From Gammaproteobacteria bacterium (GTDB lineage Bacteria > Pseudomonadota > Gammaproteobacteria > SZUA-152): a stretch of DNA of 37,032 nucleotides. The notes beneath the pieces are model-generated. The model was not told the DNA's origin. It did no database searches and saw only the letters and a program-made list of their open reading frames with translations. Below, one piece after another: positions 9,179 to 16,539 of this stretch. The stretch spans positions 1 through 37,032 of the forward strand of contig DRKN01000093.1 in the NCBI GenBank assembly GCA_011051755.1. Direction: 5' to 3'. The position numbers and the translations under genes are program-made. The stretch's first letter is position 1; the number at the start of each line of letters is the position of its first letter.

Positions 9179-11017
9179 ATGCCTGCCGATTCCCGCACCC
9201 AGTATCCGGCCGGTCAGACTGGACAACAGCAAACGCCGGGGCAGATCTACCGGCGCCTGCTGGGCTATGCCTGGCGCGACTGGCCGATCCTGTTGTTCGC
9301 TATTCTCGGCATGGCCGTGGTGGCCGCCACCGAGACCGGTTTCGCCTGGCTGATGAAGCCCATGCTGGACGGCAGTTTTGTCGACAGGGATCCGGACGTG
9401 ATTCGCTGGATTCCCTGGGCGCTGCTGGGCATTTTCATGATTCGTGGCCTCGCCAGCTTTGCCGCCAACTATGGTATGCAGCGGGTAGGGCGCAAGATCA
9501 TTCATGACCTGCGGCAGCAGATGTTCGCCAAGTTGATGCGCCTGCCGACGGCCTTTTACGACAACAATGCCGCGGGCCAGCTGACCTCGAAACTGATCTA
9601 CGACGTCGAGCGCGTGGCTTCGGCGGCCACCTCGGCGTTGACCGTCGTGGTGCGCGACAGTCTGACCATCCTCGGTCTGCTGGGCTTCATGTTCTACACC
9701 AACTGGCGGCTGGCGGCGGTGTTTCTGTTTCTCGGCCCGTTGATCACCGTGCTGGTGGTGTTTGTCAGCAAGCGTTTCCGCCGCATCAGCAAGCGTATTC
9801 AGCATTCCATGGGCGACGTGTCGCAGCTGTCCCAGCAGATTACCGAGGGTCATCGGGTGGTGAAAATCTTTGGTGGCCAGGCCTACGAGGAACGGCAGTT
9901 CGGCGAGGCCAATGAATACAACCGTGCACAGAACATGAAGATGGCCATCACCAGCGCTCTGAGTGTGCCTATTTCACAGTTTCTCGGCGCCTCGGGGCTG
10001 GCGGTGATTCTGTTTATCGCCACCTCGGATGCCATGCTCGAATCCTTGAGTGTCGGTACCTTCATGGCTTTTGTCACCGCCAGCATGTTGCTGCTGGCGC
10101 CGATGAAACGCCTGACCATGATACAGTCCATCGTGCAACAGGGTATCGCTGCGGCACAGAGTGTCTTTTTCCTGTTGGATGAGGACGGCGAGAAAGATAC
10201 CGGTACACGGCGCATCGACCGCAGCCAGGGGCGGGTCGAATTCCGTGACGTGGCGTTTACCTATGATCCGGACAAGGGCAAGGTACTGGATGGCGTGAGT
10301 TTTACCGCTGAGACGGGGCAGGTGGTGGCGATTGTCGGCCGTTCCGGCAGCGGCAAGTCGACCCTGGTGGGTCTGTTGCCGCGTTTCTATGATCTGGGCG
10401 ATGGTGAGATCAGCCTCGACGGTATTCCGATCCAGGCGCTGAGCCTCGCCAGCCTGCGTGCGCAGATCGCCCTGGTGAGCCAGGACATCATTCTCTTCAA
10501 CGACACCATCGGCAACAACATTGCCTATGGTGCGCTGGCCGGTGCCGATGAAGCGGAGGTGATTCGCGCCGCCGAAGCGGCACACGCCATGGAGTTTATC
10601 CGCGAGCTGCCACAGGGGCTGGATACCCTGGTGGGTGACAAGGGCGTATTGCTTTCCGGTGGCCAGCGTCAGCGCATCGCCATTGCCCGCGCGTTGCTCA
10701 AGGATGCGCCGATCCTGATTCTGGACGAGGCGACCTCGGCACTGGACAGCGAGTCCGAGCGTCACATTCAGGCCGCGTTGAATGTGCTGATGAAGGGCCG
10801 CACCACCCTGGTGATCGCCCATCGCCTTTCCACCGTGGAAGGCGCCGATAAGATTCTCGTACTGCGTGGCGGGCGCATCGTCGAATCCGGTCGCCATGCC
10901 GATCTGTTGGCGGCGGAGGGGGATTATGCAGCCCTGTATCGCATGCAATTCAATGACTCCCCGCCTGCCACAGCGCCGATTGACCCGGCAAGGCGAAGCA
11001 GCCGTGAATGGCCTTGA
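9179..11017 (+). CDS. msbA: Lipid A export ABC transporter MsbA
   Basis: A 612-residue fused transmembrane/ATPase half-transporter that flips lipid A-core across the inner membrane. The six-helix membrane domain covers about residues 30-330, with the typical FYDNNAAGQLTSKLIYDVERV loop. The ATPase has Walker A GRSGSGKST (from residue 386), signature LLSGGQRQRIAIARALL near 491, Walker B ILILDEATSALDS near 513 and the IAHRLST switch. ATG 9179 gives the proper N-terminus; an upstream in-frame start would lie within exbD. Its end overlaps lpxK by 14 bases, the classic msbA-lpxK coupling. Confidence 0.95.
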   Translation: MPADSRTQYPAGQTGQQQTPGQIYRRLLGYAWRDWPILLFAILGMAVVAATETGFAWLMKPMLDGSFVDRDPDVIRWIPWALLGIFMIRGLASFAANYGMQRVGRKIIHDLRQQMFAKLMRLPTAFYDNNAAGQLTSKLIYDVERVASAATSALTVVVRDSLTILGLLGFMFYTNWRLAAVFLFLGPLITVLVVFVSKRFRRISKRIQHSMGDVSQLSQQITEGHRVVKIFGGQAYEERQFGEANEYNRAQNMKMAITSALSVPISQFLGASGLAVILFIATSDAMLESLSVGTFMAFVTASMLLLAPMKRLTMIQSIVQQGIAAAQSVFFLLDEDGEKDTGTRRIDRSQGRVEFRDVAFTYDPDKGKVLDGVSFTAETGQVVAIVGRSGSGKSTLVGLLPRFYDLGDGEISLDGIPIQALSLASLRAQIALVSQDIILFNDTIGNNIAYGALAGADEAEVIRAAEAAHAMEFIRELPQGLDTLVGDKGVLLSGGQRQRIAIARALLKDAPILILDEATSALDSESERHIQAALNVLMKGRTTLVIAHRLSTVEGADKILVLRGGRIVESGRHADLLAAEGDYAALYRMQFNDSPPATAPIDPARRSSREWP

Positions 11018-11984
11018 GTCGCACTGGTATCGCACCACCCCGCTGACACTGTTGTTGTTGCCACTGTCGTGGTTGTTCTGTGCCGTTGCCCTGGCTCGTC
11101 GCTGGGCCTACCGTAGCGGCCTGCTGAAAACGGTGCGGCTTCCCGTGCCGGTCATTGTGGTGGGAAACATCAGTGTCGGCGGCACCGGCAAGACGCCCAT
11201 GGTGGCCTGGCTGGTGGCGTTGTTGCGCAAAGCAGGTTATCGCCCCGGTATCATCAGCCGGGGCTACGGTGGTGGCGCGGATCACTGGCCACAGCCGGTG
11301 CGGGCGGACAGTGATCCGAGCCAAGTCGGTGACGAGGCGGTGCTGCTGGCGCGCCGTTGCCGTTGTCCGATGGCGGTAGGCCCGGATCGCCCGGCGGCGG
11401 CACGGGCACTGTTGCAAGATGCCGATTGCGACATCATCATCAGTGACGATGGCTTGCAGCACTATCGGCTGGAGCGCGATGTGGAGATTGCCGTGGTCGA
11501 TGGCGTGCGGCGTTTTGGCAACGGCCACTGCCTGCCCGCAGGGCCACTGCGCGAGCCGGTGCGGCGTCTGCGTTCCGTGGATGTAGTGATCGCCAATGGC
11601 AGCGCCGGCGCGCGTGAGTACGCCATGGAACTACGGCCTGCGAGTCTGTGCAATTTGTTGCACGATGAGCAAACCCGACCGTTGCAGCAGTTTGCCGGTC
11701 AGTCTGTGCATGCCGTCGCCGGCATTGGCAATCCGCGGCGTTTTTTTGAGTTGCTGACTCGCCACGGACTCGCGGTGATCGAGCATCCCTTTGCGGACCA
11801 TCATCCCTTCTGCGCCGGGGATCTCGACTTCGGCGATGAATTGCCGGTACTGATGACGGAAAAGGATGCGGTAAAATGTCAGGCCTTCGCCAAGGCCCAT
11901 CATTGGTGCCTGCCGGTGGATGCGCAGCTCGATGAGCGTGTTTCCCAAATATTGTTACGCCTGATAGGAAAAACATATGGATAA
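11004..11984 (+). CDS. lpxK: Tetraacyldisaccharide 4'-kinase LpxK
   Basis: A 326-residue kinase that phosphorylates the 4' position of the lipid A disaccharide precursor. A hydrophobic N-terminal anchor ([20 protein letters not shown]) is followed by the P-loop [17 protein letters not shown] (about residues 54-70), [19 protein letters not shown], and [18 protein letters not shown], all family hallmarks. GTG 11004 is chosen because the family starts a few residues before the anchor; an ATG about 50 bases upstream would add a tail with no family match. It overlaps msbA (14 bases) and the next gene (8 bases). Confidence 0.94.
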   Translation: MNGLESHWYRTTPLTLLLLPLSWLFCAVALARRWAYRSGLLKTVRLPVPVIVVGNISVGGTGKTPMVAWLVALLRKAGYRPGIISRGYGGGADHWPQPVRADSDPSQVGDEAVLLARRCRCPMAVGPDRPAAARALLQDADCDIIISDDGLQHYRLERDVEIAVVDGVRRFGNGHCLPAGPLREPVRRLRSVDVVIANGSAGAREYAMELRPASLCNLLHDEQTRPLQQFAGQSVHAVAGIGNPRRFFELLTRHGLAVIEHPFADHHPFCAGDLDFGDELPVLMTEKDAVKCQAFAKAHHWCLPVDAQLDERVSQILLRLIGKTYG

Positions 11985-12159
11985 AAAATTGCTCGACATT
12001 TTGGTCTGCCCCCTTTGCAAGGGGCCGTTGGTCTACGACAAGCAGGCGCAGGAACTGATCTGCAAGGGTGACCGGCTGGCCTTTCCGATCCGTGACGATA
12101 TTCCGGTGATGCTGGAAGACGAGGCGCGGGTGCTGGCGGCGGACGAAGAGGTGGTCTGA
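11977..12159 (+). CDS. ycaR: Trm112-like UPF0434 protein YcaR
   Basis: A 60-residue protein of the Trm112/UPF0434 family: [18 protein letters not shown] at the N-terminus and [18 protein letters not shown] toward the C-terminus. The CPLC pair and a third cysteine (Cys32 region) recall a reduced zinc-ribbon fold. The gene is nearly always found between lpxK and kdsB in Gammaproteobacteria, and overlaps lpxK by 8 bases here. Its role is not defined; Trm112 in other organisms activates methyltransferases. Confidence 0.92.
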   Translation: MDKKLLDILVCPLCKGPLVYDKQAQELICKGDRLAFPIRDDIPVMLEDEARVLAADEEVV

Positions 12160-12175
12160 AGCCGCAAAATATCTG

Positions 12176-12225
12176 TTGCCACAGAGGCACAAGAGAACAC
12201 GAAGTTCTCCGTGCCTCTGTGGCAA
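12176..12225. repeat. Near-perfect 50-base hairpin between ycaR and kdsB
   Basis: A perfect 15-base inverted repeat (TTGCCACAGAGGCAC at 12176-12190 and its complement at 12211-12225) encloses a second inverted pair GAGAAC/GTTCTC (12193-12198, 12204-12209). The full unit can fold into one long hairpin. There is no following T-run, so it is more like a mobile palindromic element than an intrinsic terminator. It separates kdsB from the translationally coupled genes upstream. Confidence 0.75.
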
Positions 12226-12256
12226 GCGCATTTGAATTCAAACTGAGAACCGCCCC

Positions 12257-13021
12257 GTGAGTTTCTGTGTCGTCATTCCCGCCCGTTATGCGGCCACGCG
12301 TCTGCCGGGCAAGCCGTTGCTGGATATTGCCGGAAAACCCATGATTCAGCACGTGCACGAGCGTGCGCAGGAAAGTGGTGCCGAGAGCGTGATCATCGCC
12401 ACCGATGACAGCCGTGTGCAGGTCGCCGCCGAGGGCTTCGGTGCGCGCGTATGCATGACATCAAGCGAGCATCGTTCCGGCACCGACCGGCTCGCCGAAG
12501 TGGTGGATCAGTTGGGTCTCGATGACGGGCGGGTTGTCGTCAACCTGCAGGGCGACGAACCACTGATGCCGCCGGCGGTGATACACCAGGTGGCGGACAA
12601 TCTGACGCTGCACCCGGTTGCCGGCATGGCCACGGTATGCTGTCGTATCACCACCGCCGCCGAGCTGTTCGACCCCCATGTGGTGAAGGTGGTGATGGAC
12701 GCCAAGGGCATGGCGGTATATTTCAGCCGTGCGGCGATTCCCTGGGATCGCGATGCCTTCGCCAGTACCACTGAGACGTTGCCAGTACGCTCGGCGCATT
12801 ACCGACACATTGGCCTGTACGCCTACCGTGCCGGTTTTCTGCGTCAGTACGTCGACTGGCCAAGCTGCCATCTGGAGGATATGGAATCCCTCGAACAACT
12901 ACGCGCCCTTTGGCACGGCCAGCGTATCCACGTGGCCGAGGCCGTCGAGACGCCGCCAGCGGGAGTGGATACGGTGCGGGATCTCGAGATCGTGCGCGCC
13001 CGGCTTGGCGCCAGTTCCTGA
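12257..13021 (+). CDS. kdsB: 3-deoxy-manno-octulosonate cytidylyltransferase KdsB
   Basis: A 254-residue nucleotidyltransferase that activates KDO as CMP-KDO for lipopolysaccharide core synthesis in the cytoplasm. Family motifs: [16 protein letters not shown] at the N-terminus (CTP binding), [33 protein letters not shown], and the C-terminal [17 protein letters not shown] and [15 protein letters not shown] 12257 is the start that gives the usual [11 protein letters not shown]-terminus. It ends the lipid A/KDO gene run; a REP pair follows. Confidence 0.95.
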   Translation: MSFCVVIPARYAATRLPGKPLLDIAGKPMIQHVHERAQESGAESVIIATDDSRVQVAAEGFGARVCMTSSEHRSGTDRLAEVVDQLGLDDGRVVVNLQGDEPLMPPAVIHQVADNLTLHPVAGMATVCCRITTAAELFDPHVVKVVMDAKGMAVYFSRAAIPWDRDAFASTTETLPVRSAHYRHIGLYAYRAGFLRQYVDWPSCHLEDMESLEQLRALWHGQRIHVAEAVETPPAGVDTVRDLEIVRARLGASS

Positions 13022-13149
13022 AAAAGTAGACGGGTAATGACCGTCGCTTGCGGGGCTGATCCAGCGTTGGCTGACGACAAGATCCCATTGCAACGTATCG
13101 TGGATGACAGCGGTGCTGATAGACAGAAATTCCAAGCCATGATGCCGGC

Positions 13150-13235
13150 CAGGAGCGGGCCATGCCCGCGATGAAGGGGGGGAACAATTTGATAGCCTTT
13201 CCACTTTACCCATCGCGGGCATGGCCCGCTCCTAC
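13150..13235. repeat. REP-like inverted pair (family A), downstream of kdsB
   Basis: Two opposed copies of the GAGCGGGCCATGCCCGC unit at 13150-13172 and 13212-13235, about 40 bases apart. They match the pair at 7848-7948. The right copy ends only about 30 bases before the next start codon, so it could influence that gene's message. Confidence 0.8.
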
Positions 13236-13264
13236 GCTTGTTCCACCTGCTAAAAATTCACTGC

Positions 13265-13903
13265 ATGTCACTGCACGCGGTATTTGATGATTTATTGGCG
13301 GCCTATGGCCCCCAATACTGGTGGCCGGGGGATACGCCCTTCGAGGTCATGATGGGCGCGATACTCACGCAGAACACGGCGTGGGGCAATGTGGAAAAGG
13401 CCATTGCCAATCTGAAAAAAAACGATGCGCTGACGGCCGAGGTGATTGCCGGCTGTGGGCACGACCGGCTGGCGGCATGGCTGAAGCCATCCGGCTATTT
13501 CAATATCAAGGCGACACGCTTGCAGAATTTCTGCCGCTGGTATCTCGCCCGGGGTGGTTTCGAGGCATTGAGCCGGTGGCCGACCGATGAACTGCGTCAC
13601 GGCCTGCTGTCGGTGAACGGGGTGGGGCCGGAGACGGCGGACGCTATATTACTGTATGCCTTCGAACGGCCGGTATTCGTCATCGACACCTATACCCGGC
13701 GCCTGTTTTCGCGCCTGGGCCTGCTGCACGGGACGCTGGGTTATGAAACCCTGCGGGGTCATTTTGAGGCCGCGTTGCCGATGGATGTTGCGCTATTCAA
13801 TGAATATCATGCCCTCATCGTGCGGCATGCCAAGCATGCATGCAGGAAGCGGCCCCTGTGTGAAACCTGTTCGTTGGCGGCGAACTGTCTGACTGCGGGT
13901 TGA
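13265..13903 (+). CDS. Endonuclease III-related DNA glycosylase (MagIII/COG2231-like)
   Basis: A 212-residue HhH-GPD protein. The ILTQNTAWGNVEKAI segment is characteristic of the endonuclease III-related group that includes 3-methyladenine glycosylase MagIII. The helix-hairpin-helix is LLSVNGVGPETADAILLYAF, followed by the catalytic aspartate in VFVIDTYTRR (Asp141). The lysine that makes endonuclease III an AP lyase is replaced by Glu123, so a monofunctional glycosylase is expected. Four cysteines (193, 199, 202, 208) suggest a 4Fe-4S cluster with one residue fewer in the first gap than the usual C-x6-C-x2-C-x5-C. ATG 13265 is preferred to a TTG 27 bases upstream. Substrate is not known; alkylated purines are the best guess. 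Confidence 0.78.
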   Translation: MSLHAVFDDLLAAYGPQYWWPGDTPFEVMMGAILTQNTAWGNVEKAIANLKKNDALTAEVIAGCGHDRLAAWLKPSGYFNIKATRLQNFCRWYLARGGFEALSRWPTDELRHGLLSVNGVGPETADAILLYAFERPVFVIDTYTRRLFSRLGLLHGTLGYETLRGHFEAALPMDVALFNEYHALIVRHAKHACRKRPLCETCSLAANCLTAG

Positions 13904-13959
13904 AACCGTTGACGGTGGCGCGGATTATTTCTACGGTGTTACTTTCATCTCTGAGGGGC

Positions 13960-14027
13960 CAACTTCCCACGGCTCGCTTACTCAAAGTAGGTTCTTTAGG
14001 AAAAGTGCCTACTTTATGGTGCTGCGA
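13960..14027. repeat. Dispersed ~68-base repeat, copy 1
   Basis: The core from GTAGGTTCTTT to GGTGCTGCGA (13987-14027) recurs at 21298-21337 with a few changes, and the preceding ~27 bases are also similar (CTCGC block). It contains a self-complementary AGTAGG...CCTACT that could form a hairpin. It fills the gap between two convergent genes, where it may act as a terminator for both strands. Confidence 0.65.
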
Positions 14028-14088
14028 GTCAGCATTGAGCCCCCCTTGGGCGGGAATGTTTATTCGGCACGTTAATGTAACGGAATAG

Positions 14089-14985
14089 TTATTTTGCGAT
14101 ACGTGTACAGTTACGGCCGTCTTTCTTGGCCTGATACAGGGCCTGGTCGGCGCGTGCAAAGAGTGCCTTGCCGTCCTCATCCTTACGCAGGGTGGCAACG
14201 CCAAAGCTGGCCGTCATCTTGATGTGCTTGCCTTCACAGGCGCAGTCCATCTCGGCCACATTGCGACGAATACGGTCGGCCAGTCGTTTGACGCCCTTGC
14301 CATCGGTTTCCGGCAACAGCACCACGAATTCTTCACCACCGTAGCGGAACAGCTGATCTGACAGGCGAATGGTGTTGTCCGCGCAGTTGGCCATGGCCTT
14401 TAACAGACAGTCACCAATCGAGTGACCATAGGTGTCGTTGATGGATTTGAAGTGATCGATGTCGATGACAATCATGCCCAATGGACGCTGATGGCGCTGA
14501 GCCAGCTCAATTTCCCGATCCAGTACTTCGTTGAGAGCGGCGCGATTGCCGATGCCGGTGAGCGGATCCTTGTGGGCAGCGCTCAGGGCGGAGTGATAGA
14601 GCAGGGCGTTGCGTAACGGGTATAGCAGTGTGCACAGCAGGTTTTCCAGCTGTCGACACTCTTCCGCTTTGAACTTGCGGCGGCGGCTGATGAGTAGTGT
14701 TCCCAAGATTTCATCGTTGACGGTCAGCCGGTAGGACACCTTGTGGCGGGCGTTCTTACCCACGCTAAAGGCGATCTCCTGCTCTTCATGTTCATAGCTC
14801 AGGTGCCCATGTGTCACGATGGACTGGATGTTTTCACTGAACTCCGTGAGAATGCTTTCGATGTCCAGACTGGTCTGTAACTGGTTGGAAAGCTGCAGCA
14901 GATGGCTGACATCCATCGGTGTTTCATCAAACGTGTTTTCTTCGAACAGTGGCACCAGATTTCCGCTATTACTGATGGGTGACAT
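14089..14985 (-). CDS. Diguanylate cyclase with N-terminal GAF-like domain
   Basis: A 298-residue cytoplasmic protein. Residues about 15-130 look like a GAF-type sensor (IESILTEFSENIQSIV, ILGTLLISRRRKF); no membrane segment is present. The GGDEF domain begins at DPLTGIGNRAAL and carries an intact active site GGEEF (216-220) and an upstream I-site RLSD at the right five-residue distance, so it should make c-di-GMP and be product-inhibited. ATG 14985 is chosen because GGAGA lies 7 bases before it; ATGs at 15009 and 15021 are possible. Ligand for the GAF-like part is unknown. Confidence 0.88.
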   Translation of the reverse strand: MSPISNSGNLVPLFEENTFDETPMDVSHLLQLSNQLQTSLDIESILTEFSENIQSIVTHGHLSYEHEEQEIAFSVGKNARHKVSYRLTVNDEILGTLLISRRRKFKAEECRQLENLLCTLLYPLRNALLYHSALSAAHKDPLTGIGNRAALNEVLDREIELAQRHQRPLGMIVIDIDHFKSINDTYGHSIGDCLLKAMANCADNTIRLSDQLFRYGGEEFVVLLPETDGKGVKRLADRIRRNVAEMDCACEGKHIKMTASFGVATLRKDEDGKALFARADQALYQAKKDGRNCTRIAK

Positions 14986-15021
14986 GCTGATTTCTCCAGT
15001 GGTTGTCATTGTTGGCATCAA

Positions 15022-15360
15022 CGTCTCAGACGTATTTTGGATTGTGTATCGTTATAAGCGAAAAGCATGCCAATTTTGTGAAGATTTCGTGAAAAGCAGT
15101 ATATTCATAAGGTTATACGACATATGTAAGTCGAGCGTCAGGATTGTGTCAATTTAGTGGCAGGTTTTTGCCCGTCGATGCGGCGAAAAGGTGTCGTCTG
15201 TGCTGGCCGTTTGTCCTGTTTCAGAGTCGCTTGCTTGGGAATCGTGTTGGTCTGATCTATTGTCTATATTATTGAAATGGTTTTTGATGTCAGTGGTCAC
15301 AATTACGGTGGTGACGCGAGTTCGTCGTGGCATCTTCGTGGTATCACCGAGGGGAATGTA
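15022..15360. other. Intergenic spacer between divergent genes
   Basis: About 340 bases without a credible gene. AT-rich stretches at 15040-15130 and 15255-15290 would suit promoters for the diguanylate cyclase (minus) and the thioredoxin-domain gene (plus), but I cannot assign well-spaced -35/-10 pairs. GAGGGGA ahead of 15361 is a clear ribosome site. Confidence 0.4.
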
Positions 15361-16398
15361 ATGTTACGAAGAGGGTTACTGGTGTTGTTATTGCTGGCCG
15401 TTTTGCCGATCGCGGTGGCGGGACTGAAAGAAGGGGAGCTGAACGAAGACCTGACCAATCCCGGCTCCATTGAGTTGCCGGCCTGGTTCAAGAATTCCTT
15501 TATGGACATTGCCGAGGACATTGCCGAAGCCACGGCGGAGAACAAGCGCCTGGTGCTCTATTTTCATCAGGATGGCTGTCCCTACTGCAAGAAACTTATC
15601 GAAGTCAACTTCGCCCAGCAGGATATCGCCGACAAGGCGCGTGCCACGGTGGATGTGTTGGCCATCAACATGTGGGGCGACCGCGAGGTGACTTGGCTGG
15701 ATGGCGAGACCATGAGCGAAAAGGCGTTTGCGCGGAAGATGCGTGTCATGTTTACGCCGACACTGCTGTTTCTCGACGAGCAGGGCGAGCTTGCCCTGCG
15801 TGTCAATGGTTATTACAAGCCCGCCAAGTTCAAGGCGGCGCTGGAGTATGTCGCACAGCACGGCGAAAAAAAGGAGCGTTTTGCCGAGTATTATCAGCGG
15901 GTCAAGTCGGCGCCTGTCAGCGGCAAACTGCACCGCGAGGCGTTTATTCTGCCGCTGGATCAACTGGCGGCCGCGCCCCGTTCCAGCAGTGGTTACCGGC
16001 TGGTGCTGTTTGAGCAGAAACAGTGTCCCAATTGCGATGAGCTGCATCTGGACATCTTCAAACGTCCGCAGAGCCGCGAGCAGCTTGCGCGTTTTGATGT
16101 CTTCCAGGTGGATATGTGGTCGGACGAGATGCTGAAGACGCCACGCGGGGAATCCCTCAGCGCCCGTCAGTGGGCGAAAAAACTACAGATCAACTATGCA
16201 CCGTCACTGCTGTTTTTGGATAAAGCGGGCAACGAGGTATTTCGCGCCGAGGCCTACCTGAAGGCCTTCCATCTACAGTCGATACTGGACTACGTGGCCT
16301 CCGGGGCCTATCGCGATGAGCCGGAATTTCAGCGCTATATCGATGTGCGCGCAGATCGCCTGCGCGAACAGGGCAAGCGTGTCGATTTGATGAATTAG
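15361..16398 (+). CDS. Exported tandem thioredoxin-fold protein (SoxW-like)
   Basis: A 345-residue protein with a signal peptide (RRGLLVLLLLAVLPIAVAG) and two thioredoxin-like domains in tandem. Domain 1 has LVLYFHQDGCPYC (Cys73, Cys76) and domain 2 has LVLFEQKQCPNC (Cys222, Cys225). Each is followed by the same pattern: D-V-x2-I/V-x-M-W/S, a LDGETMSEKAFARK or PRGESLSARQWAKK segment, then F/YTP-TLLFLDE or APSLLFLDK with the cis-proline region. The domains are clearly internal duplicates. The family resembles SoxW/thioredoxin_2 proteins that act as periplasmic thiol reductants. GAGGGGA lies 7 bases before ATG 15361. Confidence 0.85.
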   Translation: MLRRGLLVLLLLAVLPIAVAGLKEGELNEDLTNPGSIELPAWFKNSFMDIAEDIAEATAENKRLVLYFHQDGCPYCKKLIEVNFAQQDIADKARATVDVLAINMWGDREVTWLDGETMSEKAFARKMRVMFTPTLLFLDEQGELALRVNGYYKPAKFKAALEYVAQHGEKKERFAEYYQRVKSAPVSGKLHREAFILPLDQLAAAPRSSSGYRLVLFEQKQCPNCDELHLDIFKRPQSREQLARFDVFQVDMWSDEMLKTPRGESLSARQWAKKLQINYAPSLLFLDKAGNEVFRAEAYLKAFHLQSILDYVASGAYRDEPEFQRYIDVRADRLREQGKRVDLMN

Positions 16399-16405
16399 TA
16401 CCTTA

Positions 16406-16459
16406 GGGGGTGTTTTCAATCATTTCGGCAGGACTGTTGAAATGGTTGAGAGCACCCCC
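16406..16459. terminator. Long hairpin between convergent genes
   Basis: A 21-pair stem (counting G-U pairs) starts with GGGGGTG (16406-16412) and ends with CACCCCC (16453-16459), with a 12-base loop. A short T-run (GGGTTTTC) follows on the plus strand. It lies 8 bases past the stop of the thioredoxin-domain gene and before the 3' end of the convergent cyclase gene, so a terminator role is likely. Confidence 0.65.
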
Positions 16460-16486
16460 GGGTTTTCTGCGTATTTTGTAGAAAAT

Positions 16487-16523
16487 TATTTCGTGAAGGT
16501 ACTTATCCAGTTCATTCGGGTTA
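16487..16523. repeat. Dispersed ~37-base repeat, copy 1
   Basis: The stretch TTTCGTGAAGGTACTTATCC followed by a GTTCATT-GGGTTA segment recurs at 19785-19821 with two differences. At both sites an AGTACCTT (here 16397-16404) precedes it and can pair with AAGGTACT; here about 90 bases, including a strong hairpin, lie between the arms. Confidence 0.65.
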
Positions 16524-16539
16524 AGTAGAAATAGCGAAC

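Noticed and set aside
9974-11038. Minus-strand open frame opposite msbA
   Set aside because: Fully covered by msbA with intact ABC motifs; the antisense product shows no domain.
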